A stretch of DNA of 64,000 nucleotides from Mycobacterium sp. Marseille-P9652. GTDB taxonomy: Bacteria; Actinomycetota; Actinomycetes; Mycobacteriales; Mycobacteriaceae. Position numbers and translations under genes: made by a program. The DNA lies in contig NZ_CACRUY010000010.1 of assembly GCF_902652685.1 (NCBI RefSeq), positions 62,001 to 126,000 of the forward strand, read 5' to 3'. Every line of letters begins with the position of its first letter. Within the stretch, counting starts at the first letter, position 1. This document shows, piece by piece, positions 34,500 through 42,232 of the stretch. The notes below the pieces were generated by a model, which worked only from the letters and a program-made list of their open reading frames with translations, made no database searches and was not told where the DNA came from.

Positions 34500-34904
34500 G
34501 TGCGATTCTTTGTGACCGCGTTCGCCCTGATTCTGGGCCTGAGCGTGCTCGGGGCGCCGCGCGCTGCCGCCGGACCGGTCAATTGCGACTATCCGGATTG
34601 CACCCCCGGCATCATGCCGCATCAGGTACTCGGTGCGCCGTGCGACAACTTCACGTACTACGTATTCGGTACCGCGGATTATTACGTGTCGTTCGCGACG
34701 CAGCCCGGACGGCTGATGTTCTGTGGGTCGCCCAGGCGGTACCAGGCCCGCTGGTTCCGGTCACCTCCGATGGCCGGCGTCAAGGAAGAGAACTCGTCCT
34801 GCACCGACTACCCGGAGTACTACGTCGCCCAAGCGCCGGATGGCCTCTTCCTGGTCTGCAATGCCCATGACGGAGTCCAGAACTGGGAGCGCGGCGACAC
34901 CTGA
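34500..34904 (+). CDS. Exported protein, 134 aa
   Basis: Signal peptide FFVTAFALILGLSVLGAPRA with A-A-A-G cleavage, then a cysteine-containing domain (VNCDYPDCTPG, GAPCDNFTYYVFG, MFCGSP, NSSCTDYPEYYVA, LVCNAHDG). Six cysteines suggest three disulphides. The GTG at 34500 has no ribosome site, but TACAGT ends six bases upstream, so the transcript may be leaderless. Function unknown; it stands between two minus-strand units of exported or membrane proteins. Confidence 0.8.
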   Translation: MRFFVTAFALILGLSVLGAPRAAAGPVNCDYPDCTPGIMPHQVLGAPCDNFTYYVFGTADYYVSFATQPGRLMFCGSPRRYQARWFRSPPMAGVKEENSSCTDYPEYYVAQAPDGLFLVCNAHDGVQNWERGDT

Positions 34905-34928
34905 GCCGCTCCGGTCGTCTTCTGCGCC

Positions 34929-35219
34929 TTACGGATACGGGTTCGGCTGTTCGGGCCACGTCTGAAAGGGACTGGGCCCCCAATAGTCCCCGTTGTGGAT
35001 GGTGCCGTCCCTGTCGCGGTGATGCGCGTCATGGCAGGTGCTCGGATCCCACTGCGGTCCCCAGGCGGGATCGAAGGGCTGGCCGGGGCACCAGTGATAT
35101 CCCACGAACGGCCAGGGCGGGTTGTCGGCGCCCGCACGGGCCGCCGGGCCGACAGCCGACAATGCGAAGCCGCCGGTGACCGTGAGCGCCGCGGCGGCGA
35201 GACGCGCCACTTTCTTCAT
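34929..35219 (-). CDS. Small exported protein, 96 aa
   Basis: The ATG at 35219 begins MKKVARLAAAALTVTGGFAL, a textbook signal peptide with A-R-A-G cleavage. The mature part is about 65 residues, rich in Trp, Pro and His, with two cysteines (YHWCPGQPF, STCHDAHH). Small mycobacterial exported proteins of this composition are common and uncharacterised. A frame opening further upstream would overlap the TetR gene and is less likely. Confidence 0.82.
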   Translation of the reverse strand: MKKVARLAAAALTVTGGFALSAVGPAARAGADNPPWPFVGYHWCPGQPFDPAWGPQWDPSTCHDAHHRDRDGTIHNGDYWGPSPFQTWPEQPNPYP

Positions 35220-35271
35220 GGAAGAACGGTACCTGAGCGCTGGGCGAATTGGGCAAAGAAATTGCAGCGGT

Positions 35272-35847
35272 TCATTCGCCCACATCGATCAGCCGTCGAG
35301 TGATTCGCCCGAGCGCGGAACGCAGTGTGCCGTCGTCGATGTCGGCCACCAGTGGGTGTACGACCCCAACCGCGATGGCGCCCGACAACACCGCCGCGGC
35401 CACCCGTGCGTCCTCGGCGGAGTCGTTGAGCAGCACGCCATAGAGGCGCCGGATGAATTGCTGGAATGGTTCGTGTTCGGCCAGCAGCCGCACGATCACC
35501 GGATCGAACTGCAAGGTGCTTGCCGCGCCCCGACGCTCGACCGCGACGTCGATGACGCGGTCCAGCAAGACATCTCGTGCCCGGATCCGATGATCGTGCG
35601 CCTCGGCCGCCTCCAGCGCCTCCTCGAGGCCGCCCAGCTCGCGCTCCGTGAGCGCGATGACGATCTGCTCCTTCGTCTTGTACTGGTGGTAGACGGCGGC
35701 CTTCGTCACTCCGATGGCGTCGGCGATCATCTGAAGCGACGTGCCGCCCACACCGTGCTCCGCGATCAATTGCAGCGCGGCGTCCAAGATGCGGGTCTGC
35801 GCTGCGCTGCGCGTGATGGAACGAAACCTTGGCTGAGTGGAAACCAC
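35272..35847 (-). CDS. TetR-family repressor, 191 aa
   Basis: N-terminal helix-turn-helix (IADAIGVTKAAVYHQY, about residues 41-56) and a C-terminal helical ligand domain. GTG start at 35847. Two identical 14-base palindromes lie directly upstream (35858-35896) and in front of the divergent membrane operon, so autoregulation plus control of that operon is the simplest reading. The ligand is unknown. Confidence 0.93.
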   Translation of the reverse strand: MVSTQPRFRSITRSAAQTRILDAALQLIAEHGVGGTSLQMIADAIGVTKAAVYHQYKTKEQIVIALTERELGGLEEALEAAEAHDHRIRARDVLLDRVIDVAVERRGAASTLQFDPVIVRLLAEHEPFQQFIRRLYGVLLNDSAEDARVAAAVLSGAIAVGVVHPLVADIDDGTLRSALGRITRRLIDVGE

Positions 35848-35857
35848 ACCGGAAGCG

Positions 35858-35896
35858 TAGCCGATCGGCTATTGACCACGGGTAGCCGATCGGCTA
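35858..35896. promoter_or_regulatory. Tandem TetR operator: two copies of TAGCCGATCGGCTA
   Basis: The perfect palindrome TAGCCGATCGGCTA occurs at 35858-35871 and again at 35883-35896, centres 25 bases apart. The first copy begins 11 bases from the TetR start codon, and the second is 56 bases before the start of the divergent operon. Exact duplication strongly suggests two repressor dimers. Confidence 0.8.
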
Positions 35897-35951
35897 GTTT
35901 CGCTGGCGGGGGAGCGCGTCCGACTGCGGACGAGCTGGAAGGAGTTTACGA

Positions 35952-36725
35952 ATGACCGGCGTCGGTGCTGACCGATCCCCGGGCTCCGATCGAAAGATGT
36001 TGCGGCGCATCGATGGTGAGTTGATCCTGCTGTGGACCCTGCCGGCGACGGTCCTGATCTGGGTCGGCGCGTTCCTTCTGTTTCCGGGTTTCAATCCACC
36101 GATGTCTCCCTCCATGACGGCGGAGCAGGTCGCCGCGTTCTACCGCGATCCGGCCCACCTACCCGAGATCCGGTACAGCATGATCGTGTTCAACTGGTTC
36201 GGGGTGTGCCTCGTCCCAATCCTGACGCTGATCGTGCTGCAGGTCCGCAGGATGGCGCACCGGACGCCGATCTTCTCCTACGCGTTGCTGAGTTGCGTCG
36301 CCAGCGGCCCGACTCTCTTCCTGGTGGCCAACGTGTGCTGGTTGTTGGCCGCCTTCCGGCCGGAACGCAGCCCGGAACTCACCCAGCTGCTCAACGATTT
36401 CGCCTGGATCACCTTCACCATTCTGGTGCCCTATCTGATCGGGCAGAGCGTGATCCTGGCTCTGGCAATCTATTTCGACGACCGGTCGCGTCCGGTCTTC
36501 GACCGATGGGTGGCCCACTTCAACCTGGCCGTCGCGGCCGCGCTGGTGCCCGCGGCCTTCGTCGGCCTGGGGTTGACCGGTCCGCTGGCATGGGACGGCT
36601 TCCTGTCGTTTTGGGTGAAGAACGGGGCCATCGCGGTGTGGATCGTCGTGATGGGCCTGGTGGTGGGTCGAGCGGTCTATCGGGAACGGGCCGAGCACCG
36701 CGGGCAGGAGCTGGCCCGCGCATGA
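35952..36725 (+). CDS. Multi-pass membrane protein, 257 aa
   Basis: About seven hydrophobic helices starting ELILLWTLPATVLIWVGAFL; no recognised domain. The segment FNPPMSPSMTAEQVAAFYRD between the first two helices would lie outside. GGAGT ribosome site before ATG 35952. It is the first gene of the TetR-controlled operon and overlaps the next gene by four bases. It resembles its downstream neighbour in topology, so the two may pair in the membrane. Function unknown. Confidence 0.85.
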   Translation: MTGVGADRSPGSDRKMLRRIDGELILLWTLPATVLIWVGAFLLFPGFNPPMSPSMTAEQVAAFYRDPAHLPEIRYSMIVFNWFGVCLVPILTLIVLQVRRMAHRTPIFSYALLSCVASGPTLFLVANVCWLLAAFRPERSPELTQLLNDFAWITFTILVPYLIGQSVILALAIYFDDRSRPVFDRWVAHFNLAVAAALVPAAFVGLGLTGPLAWDGFLSFWVKNGAIAVWIVVMGLVVGRAVYRERAEHRGQELARA

Positions 36726-37534
36726 GCGCGGTGATCGCACCGCACCCGGCCTCGGCGACCCCGCCGGAGGGGCCGCTGTTCCGCCGGTTCGCGTGGCACT
36801 GCCGGCACAACCCGAAACGCGAGCTGTGGTTGGCGTGGGGGACGCTCCTGGTCTTCTACAACCTGTTCTTCCCGGTGTTCTTCATCGTGGCGCAAGTCCA
36901 GCCCCCGCCGCAGCCGACCTGGGACCTCGCCACCCAGGTGCACTGGTTCGGCGAACGCCACCTCGGGATACCGGTCGGGTTCGGCATCATCTTCGCCATC
37001 GGCGGCATGACCGCGATAAACAACGCCCTCATCGCCTACTCGATGCGGCGGATGTCGGTCAGCCGCGCGTTCGCGTATTCGTACCTGATCATCTACTCCC
37101 TCAGCGCAATTCCGGGCCTCTACCTGCTCTGCATCGCGCTGATCGTGGCGACGCTGCGACCCGCCCGCGACCCCCAGCTGGTCGGCTGGCTCTACGATTT
37201 CGCGTTCCTGTCCTTCGACGGAACCATGGGCGTGTTCCTCATCGGCTCGCTGATCTGGATGCTCGCGATACTGCTCGACAAGAATCGGGTCTTCCCCAAG
37301 TGGTTCGGCTATCTCAACCTGTGCAACGCGCTCACCGAGGTTGTCGTGGCGCCCTGCTGGATCTTCCGGCGCGGCGTTCTGGCCTGGAATGGCCAGATCG
37401 CGTGGTGGCTGGACATGGTGGTGTTCGGCGTCTATCAGGTCACGTTCATCGTCATGCTGTTCCAGATGATCCGGCGCGAAGACTTCGGCACCGGACCGCT
37501 GCCCGAGCGGTCGCGGAAGGCGGTAGCGCGATGA
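36722..37534 (+). CDS. Multi-pass membrane protein, 270 aa
   Basis: About seven membrane helices (for example LVFYNLFFPVFFIVAQV, GIPVGFGIIFAIGGMTAIN, FDGTMGVFLIGSLIWMLAIL). The ATG at 36722 overlaps the previous stop and the TGA overlaps the next ATG, so all four genes are coupled. The N-terminal loop PPPQPTWDLATQVHWFGERH has two His and two Trp but no classic heme motif. I do not recognise a characterised family; placement before a COX3-like gene suggests an electron-transfer or membrane-protective role. Confidence 0.85.
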   Translation: MSAVIAPHPASATPPEGPLFRRFAWHCRHNPKRELWLAWGTLLVFYNLFFPVFFIVAQVQPPPQPTWDLATQVHWFGERHLGIPVGFGIIFAIGGMTAINNALIAYSMRRMSVSRAFAYSYLIIYSLSAIPGLYLLCIALIVATLRPARDPQLVGWLYDFAFLSFDGTMGVFLIGSLIWMLAILLDKNRVFPKWFGYLNLCNALTEVVVAPCWIFRRGVLAWNGQIAWWLDMVVFGVYQVTFIVMLFQMIRREDFGTGPLPERSRKAVAR

Positions 37535-38109
37535 CGGACCTGGACGAAAGGGGCACACGCGTCCGGTCAGTGCCGGGCCAGCCGGACATGTGGGCCTTCG
37601 TGCTGTTCGAAACCCTGGTCTTCACCGCGTATTTCGGCTTCTACCTGTTCTACCGCGCCCGCAGCCCCGAACTCTTCTTGCACTCACAGGCGCAGCTCGA
37701 CCTTCGGGTCGGTGTGTTCAACACCCTCGTCTTGCTGCTGAGCTCCTGGTCGGTGGCGCGCTGCGTTCAGTCATCCCGCGCGGGCGCGTACCGCGCGGCG
37801 CTGCGGGACGTGTACGTCACGATCGGATTGGCCACGGTGTTCTTGATCTCCAAGGTGTTCGAGTGGGCGCGCCTGGTCCGCACGGGAAACGGCTTCGACA
37901 GCAACGACTTCTTCACCTATTACTTCTTTTTGACCGGAATCCACTTCGTCCATCTGCTGATCGGGTTCGTCGCGCTCGGTGTCGTTGTTCATCAGCTGAG
38001 GAGCGATGCGCGCCGGTCGCAGAATCTGGTCGAGACGTGCGCCACCTACTGGCACACCGTGGACTTCCTCTGGGTGCTCATCTTCGCTCTGCTGTACGTG
38101 GTGAGGTGA
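37531..38109 (+). CDS. Cytochrome c oxidase subunit III-like (NorE-like) protein, 192 aa
   Basis: Short COX3 family protein with five membrane helices instead of seven. It has the conserved pieces MWAFVLFETLVFTAYFGFYL, LTGIHFVHLLIGFVALG and TYWHTVDFLWVLIFALLY. This size matches NorE, the accessory COX3 homologue of nitric-oxide reductase clusters. No catalytic COX1, COX2 or NorB gene is in the window. It overlaps its neighbours on both sides by four bases. Confidence 0.9.
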   Translation: MTDLDERGTRVRSVPGQPDMWAFVLFETLVFTAYFGFYLFYRARSPELFLHSQAQLDLRVGVFNTLVLLLSSWSVARCVQSSRAGAYRAALRDVYVTIGLATVFLISKVFEWARLVRTGNGFDSNDFFTYYFFLTGIHFVHLLIGFVALGVVVHQLRSDARRSQNLVETCATYWHTVDFLWVLIFALLYVVR

Positions 38110-38393
38110 AGTCGATGATCAGAACCAACACCAGGTTGCTGGTCGCGTGGGTGATCCTGGCGTCCCTGACCCTGGCTTACCTCGGGATCGATCACTCGGC
38201 CGCGTCACACGGCGCCAACGCGGTAGTCACGTCCTGCGTCATCGGAATCGCGGTTGTCAAGGTGCGCATCATCTTTCGCGAGTTCATGGAGGTCAGGCGG
38301 GCGCCCGCGTTGCTGTGCCGCCTGACGGACGCCTGGGTGGTACTCATCGCCGCCAGCCTGTTGGCTTGCTACTTCGCCGGAAGGCTGTGGTAG
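38106..38393 (+). CDS. Cytochrome c oxidase subunit IV-like (NorF-like) protein, 95 aa
   Basis: Three short membrane helices (LLVAWVILASLTLAYLG, AVVTSCVIGIAVVKVRIIF, AWVVLIAASLLACYFAG). The central VRIIFREFMEVRRAP is typical of the bacterial COX4 family. GTG at 38106 overlaps the COX3-like stop; an ATG at 38115 is possible. COX3-like/COX4-like pairs accompany nitric-oxide reductase in other bacteria, so the operon may serve an oxidase encoded elsewhere. Confidence 0.87.
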   Translation: MKSMIRTNTRLLVAWVILASLTLAYLGIDHSAASHGANAVVTSCVIGIAVVKVRIIFREFMEVRRAPALLCRLTDAWVVLIAASLLACYFAGRLW

Positions 38394-38406
38394 CGGCTCG
38401 GAGGTC

Positions 38407-39681
38407 TCAGTTGCGGGGCGTGAACGTGAGGTGGAGCTCGCTGAGCCCGCGCAGGATGTACGTCGGCTCATAGGTGTAGCGGCGATCGTCGGCCGGCCCG
38501 TGTACCTTCTCGTCGATCTTGATGTCGAGCATCCGGTCGAGGATGCGCTCGATGGAGACCCGGCCCTCGACGCGGGCCAGCGGTCCGCCCGGGCACGAAT
38601 GCACGCCGCGCGCGAACGCCATGTGCTCGCGAACGTTTCTGCGGCGGGGGTTGAACTCGTGCGGGTTCTCGAACCGGCGGGGATCGCGGTTGGCCGCGCC
38701 CGGCAGCACCATCACGACGGTGCCCGGGGCGATATCGACGCCGCCGACCGTCGTCGCCCGGCGAGCCAGCCGCGAGTCGCATTTGACCGGGCTGTCCATT
38801 CGCAACGATTCCTCGATGAACCCGGGAATCAGTGTGCGGTCGTCGCGCAGTTCTTGCTGGATGTCGGGGCGGTCGCCCATCACCTGCAGCGCGGCGCTGA
38901 GCAGCTTGGCCGTCGTTTCCTGCCCGGCGGCGAACAGGAACGTCGCCGACCGGACCACCTCGATGACCTCGGGTGTGGTGCCGTCGGGGTACTTGGCCGT
39001 CGCGAGCGAGGTCAGCACGTCGTTGCGCGGTTCGCGGCGCCGGTCCTCGATGTAAGCGCAGAACTTGTCATCGAGCCACTCGAGCGGGTTGACCCCCACG
39101 GATTCGTGGTCCAGGGCTCCCACCCGGCCGGGTTTGTCGGCGCCCAGCACGACCCGAAATTCCTTGTGGTCCTCCTCGGGCACGCCGAGCAGGTCGGCGA
39201 TCACCAAGGTGGCGAACGGTTTCGAGTACTCGCTGATGAACTCGCAGGCGCCGTTGACCAGGAACTCGTCGAGCTGGCGGTCGGCGAGGCGCCACATGAA
39301 CTCCTCGTTCTGCTTGAGCCTGCTCGGCGTCAGCAGCTTGCTCAGCACCGACCGGGCCCGGGTGTGGTCCGGCGGGTCCATGGTCACCATGTGCTCGTAC
39401 ATCGGGAAATAGCTGCGGTGCTCGTCGATCAGGTGGCTGATGTCCTCGCCCTCGGGTTGGAACGGAAGCGGCGGGAACGGCCCACCGAGCGCGACGATGT
39501 TCGAGAACGTGTCGGGGTCCTTGTAGACCTCACACGCCTCGTCATAGCCCGTCACGGCGACGACGCCGTAGTGGGGGAGCCGCAGCACCGGGTTCTGGCT
39601 GCGCAGGTAGTCGAAGTACGGGTGCGGATCGGGCACCAGAGATTGGTCGGTGAAGAAGTCGATCGTGTCGAAGGTGGTCAT
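38407..39681 (-). CDS. Cytochrome P450, 424 aa
   Basis: P450 with I-helix AAGQETTAKL (Glu-Thr pair), K-helix E-S-L-R, and heme loop FARGVHSCPG (Cys363). AAGGAG precedes the ATG at 39681. The N-terminal pattern (DFFTDQSLVPDPHPYF) and many internal blocks match the P450 at 1148, so they are paralogues. Unlike the other three P450s here, it has no ferredoxin next to it and must borrow one. Divergent from a TetR gene with a repeated palindrome between them. Confidence 0.95.
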   Translation of the reverse strand: MTTFDTIDFFTDQSLVPDPHPYFDYLRSQNPVLRLPHYGVVAVTGYDEACEVYKDPDTFSNIVALGGPFPPLPFQPEGEDISHLIDEHRSYFPMYEHMVTMDPPDHTRARSVLSKLLTPSRLKQNEEFMWRLADRQLDEFLVNGACEFISEYSKPFATLVIADLLGVPEEDHKEFRVVLGADKPGRVGALDHESVGVNPLEWLDDKFCAYIEDRRREPRNDVLTSLATAKYPDGTTPEVIEVVRSATFLFAAGQETTAKLLSAALQVMGDRPDIQQELRDDRTLIPGFIEESLRMDSPVKCDSRLARRATTVGGVDIAPGTVVMVLPGAANRDPRRFENPHEFNPRRRNVREHMAFARGVHSCPGGPLARVEGRVSIERILDRMLDIKIDEKVHGPADDRRYTYEPTYILRGLSELHLTFTPRN

Positions 39682-39760
39682 GTCGCGCGTGTCTCCTTCA
39701 AGCCGACGCTGGCCGAATGGTGGTCCGGCGGCCCGCCCCCCGCGCCGCCCGAGTGTGAAG

Positions 39761-39780
39761 TGCTGAGCAACTGCTTAGCA
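39761..39780. promoter_or_regulatory. Tandem TGCTNAGCA palindromes in a P450/TetR divergent promoter
   Basis: TGCTGAGCA (39761-39769) and TGCTTAGCA (39772-39780) are two near-identical 9-base dyads that together form a larger imperfect palindrome. They lie 80 bases from the P450 start and 110 bases from the TetR start. A TetR operator is the likely role. Confidence 0.55.
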
Positions 39781-39889
39781 TGGTGCGATTACCAGGGTCA
39801 AGGCGACACCGCCGGAGCGAGACCCGCTGGCTAACATCTGGCATGGTCGACACTGGGCGGCCGAGACGCCGAGATAGGGGAGGGACCGC

Positions 39890-40603
39890 ATGACATCTGC
39901 TCCCACCGCCCGCAGGCTCGGAGCGCCGGACGCGAAGAATCGCGGGCTGTTGCTGGACGCGGCCGAACAACTGATGCTCGAAGAGGGTTACGCCGCCGTC
40001 ACCTCGCGTCGCCTCGCCAACAAGGCCGGGCTGAAACCGCAGCTGGTGCACTACTACTTCCGCACCATGGAAGAGCTGTTCCTCGAAGTCTTCCGCCGCC
40101 GCGCCGAGGAAGGCCTGCAGGTGCAGGAGCTGGCGCTCCGATCGCCACAGCCGCTGTGGGCGCTGTGGCGGTTGGGCACCGATCCCGCTTTCACGCGTAT
40201 CTCCATGGAATTCATGGCGCTGGCCAACCATCGCAAGGAGATGCGAGCCGAGATCGCCTACTACGCGGAGCGGTTCCGGGACGGACAGCGCCGCGCGGTA
40301 GAGGATGCGCTGCGGCGCTACGGCCCCGCGTCCGGGCCCGACGTGCCGCCGGTCGTGTGGACGGTGCTCATGACGAGCGTGTCGCGGGTCCTGGTGCTCG
40401 AGCAGGCGATCGGCATGTCGGGTGGTCACGCCGAGACCAGGGAGCTGGTGGAAAGCTATCTGCGCCACCTGGAAGGCGAGCCGCAGCCGGTCGAAGGAAT
40501 CCCGCCGGCCTGGACGGTTCACCAGGACCGCAGTGAACAGAGCGCGCCCTTGGGACCGATGTTGGACACCACGACCTTGCCGTCGACCGACAAGTTGCAC
40601 TGA
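39890..40603 (+). CDS. TetR-family transcriptional regulator, 237 aa
   Basis: Helix-turn-helix RLANKAGLKPQLVHYYF (about residues 41-57) and a helical ligand domain. GGGGAGGGA precedes the ATG. The last about 28 residues (after PAWTVHQDRSEQ) overlap antisense coding sequence of an exported protein for 85 bases. They look unstructured, so the original stop may have been lost. The adjacent divergent P450 is its most likely target. Confidence 0.92.
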   Translation: MTSAPTARRLGAPDAKNRGLLLDAAEQLMLEEGYAAVTSRRLANKAGLKPQLVHYYFRTMEELFLEVFRRRAEEGLQVQELALRSPQPLWALWRLGTDPAFTRISMEFMALANHRKEMRAEIAYYAERFRDGQRRAVEDALRRYGPASGPDVPPVVWTVLMTSVSRVLVLEQAIGMSGGHAETRELVESYLRHLEGEPQPVEGIPPAWTVHQDRSEQSAPLGPMLDTTTLPSTDKLH

Positions 40604-40935
40604 ACGCCGCCGTCCGCCAGCGGCTCCCGGCCGGTAGTGGCCGTGACCATCGCCCACTGATCGGGGTTCAGCAGGTTCACCGGTTGCACCCACGGCTTAT
40701 CAGGGCTGATGTCCGCGTGCACCTGCGGGGTGAATTGGTAGTTGTTGTGGCTGTAGTCGGAAAAGAGCGCGGGGTCCTGGTCCTGATAGAAGATGTCGAC
40801 ATAGGCGGGGGTTTTGGTCGTGGCCACGTAGACGACCTGATGCCAGACCGGGTCGGCCTGCGCGGGTGCCGGCACCGCCACACCCGCCACCAGGGTCGCC
40901 GCGCCTGCTGCCAGAACCCTTTTCACCGTGTTCAT
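40519..40935 (-). CDS. Exported MmpS-like protein, 138 aa
   Basis: Signal peptide (VKRVLAAGAATLVAGVAVPA, cleavage A-Q-A-D) and a beta-sandwich mature domain ending VQCNLSVDGKVVVSNIGPKG. That ending matches the C-terminal region of MmpS-type membrane-associated proteins, with two cysteines probably disulphide-bonded. The ATG at 40935 overlaps the stop of an enoyl-CoA hydratase gene by four bases. No MmpL transporter is adjacent, so the function is open. Confidence 0.82.
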   Translation of the reverse strand: MNTVKRVLAAGAATLVAGVAVPAPAQADPVWHQVVYVATTKTPAYVDIFYQDQDPALFSDYSHNNYQFTPQVHADISPDKPWVQPVNLLNPDQWAMVTATTGREPLADGGVQCNLSVDGKVVVSNIGPKGALCSLRSW

Positions 40936-41678
40936 GACGCTCCTTCGGCTGCCGGGCGCGGACTGGCGGTGCGGTTCATCACCCGCTCTGCGGCCTGCCA
41001 GTGGGCGTCGGCAACCCACAGCCGTGCAAAGGATGCTATCGCCTCATCAGGCGAAACGCCGCTGATTACCCGCTTTATCTCGGCCGCCGGATGGCGGGCC
41101 AGCGAACCGGCGATCGACCGCCACCCCTCGTCGAACGTGGCGCGGGGAAAGACGATGTCCACCAAGCCGATTCGCTGGGCCTCGGCGGCTTCGAGGGTGC
41201 TTCCGGTGCCCGCCAGCAGCAAGGCCTTACCCTTCCCCACGATGGCGGCCAGCCGTTCGGCGCCGCCCCAGGCGGGCATGATCTCGAGCTGCACCTGATT
41301 GAACGCGATCTTCACGTCGTCGGCGGCCACCCGGATGTCGGCGGCGACGGCGACCTCGGCTCCGCCCCCGAAGGCGTGCCCGTTCAGCGCGGCGACCACG
41401 GGCGCGGGAAAGCCGGCCAACTGGTCGCAAATCGAGCGCATCCGCTTCGCCATCGCCGCCGCGTCCTCCTCGGTGCGCAGCGCGCTGAGCTCCTTGAGGT
41501 CGCCACCCGAGACGAAAGCCCGGTCGCCGGCGCCCCTGATGACCAATGCCCTGGCTCCCGCCGCCGCGTCGATCGCCTTTTCCAGCTGACCCATGGTGTC
41601 GAGCGCGATGGCATTGCGCGCGTGGGGGCGGTCGATGGTCAGCACCGCCAACCCGTCCTCGAACTCCAGATCGACCAC
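40932..41678 (-). CDS. Enoyl-CoA hydratase/isomerase, 248 aa
   Basis: Crotonase fold: LTIDRPHARNAIALDTM, oxyanion loop AFVSGGDLKELSAL, and ALNGHAFGGGAEVAVAADIR. In the second catalytic region the usual acid pair positions read QLEIMPAWGGAERL, giving Glu at the first position and Ala-Trp around the second. It is slightly short for a hydratase, and isomerase activity is possible. GTG start; it leads into an exported protein gene through a four-base overlap. Confidence 0.9.
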   Translation of the reverse strand: MVDLEFEDGLAVLTIDRPHARNAIALDTMGQLEKAIDAAAGARALVIRGAGDRAFVSGGDLKELSALRTEEDAAAMAKRMRSICDQLAGFPAPVVAALNGHAFGGGAEVAVAADIRVAADDVKIAFNQVQLEIMPAWGGAERLAAIVGKGKALLLAGTGSTLEAAEAQRIGLVDIVFPRATFDEGWRSIAGSLARHPAAEIKRVISGVSPDEAIASFARLWVADAHWQAAERVMNRTASPRPAAEGAS

Positions 41679-41715
41679 GCGTCAACGCTCCAGTGATAGG
41701 GACGCCCGGAACGCC

Positions 41716-41752
41716 GATATTGGCATTCTCCTGTCGGGAGAATAGCATCATC
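41716..41752. promoter_or_regulatory. Two abutting GAGAAT/ATTCTC sites in a divergent promoter
   Basis: GATATT-GGC-ATTCTC (41716-41730) and GAGAAT-AGC-ATCATC (41738-41752) each match 10 of 12 positions of the recurring palindrome, centres 22 bases apart. Their perfect arms face each other, forming ATTCTCC-N5-GGAGAAT. They lie between the enoyl-CoA hydratase and lipoprotein genes. Confidence 0.5.
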
Positions 41753-41797
41753 GCTACGGTCGGACGGGGTTGCTGTGTGAGGGATCGAGGTGGCCGG

Positions 41798-42220
41798 ATG
41801 GGCAGTCGCATTTCGGCGGCATTGGTCGCGTCGACGGTCGTCGTCGGCGTGGTCGCCTGCACGCCCAAGCCGCAGACCCAGCTGTCCAGTACGGCGTCGG
41901 TGACCGTCAACGGCGACGACGCGAAGCTCAACGTGGTGAAGTGCACCCAGCAGGAGTGGTACCGGACCATCGAGATCGGCGGCGATTTCGCGGGCGCGCG
42001 GGTAGTCATCGACGAGCGCGCCGTCCCGATGGTGACTCAGTCGGTCCGCATCCGGAACCTGGGCGGCTTCACCGGCATGTATTCCAAGGACGACGGCGGC
42101 GACGCCACCATGAGCTTCAGCGGCGAGAAGTTCACGATCACCGGTTCGGCGAACGGCTCGAAATCCGACAAGCCCGACGAGCCGGCTACCGCGACCTTCA
42201 AGATCGTCGCCAACTGCTGA
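41798..42220 (+). CDS. LpqH-like (19-kDa antigen family) lipoprotein, 140 aa
   Basis: Signal peptide with lipobox V-V-A-C (Cys21). The mature domain follows the LpqH pattern: SVTVNGDDAKLNVVKC, IEIGGDFAGARVVI, VRIRNLGGFTGMYS, GEKFTITGSANGSKSD and a C-terminal FKIVANC, with two cysteines as a disulphide. Such lipoproteins are surface exposed and often TLR2 ligands. ATG at 41798 has GAGG upstream. It ends 12 bases before a convergent hydrolase gene. Confidence 0.88.
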   Translation: MGSRISAALVASTVVVGVVACTPKPQTQLSSTASVTVNGDDAKLNVVKCTQQEWYRTIEIGGDFAGARVVIDERAVPMVTQSVRIRNLGGFTGMYSKDDGGDATMSFSGEKFTITGSANGSKSDKPDEPATATFKIVANC

Positions 42221-42232
42221 CCGGGATTCCCC

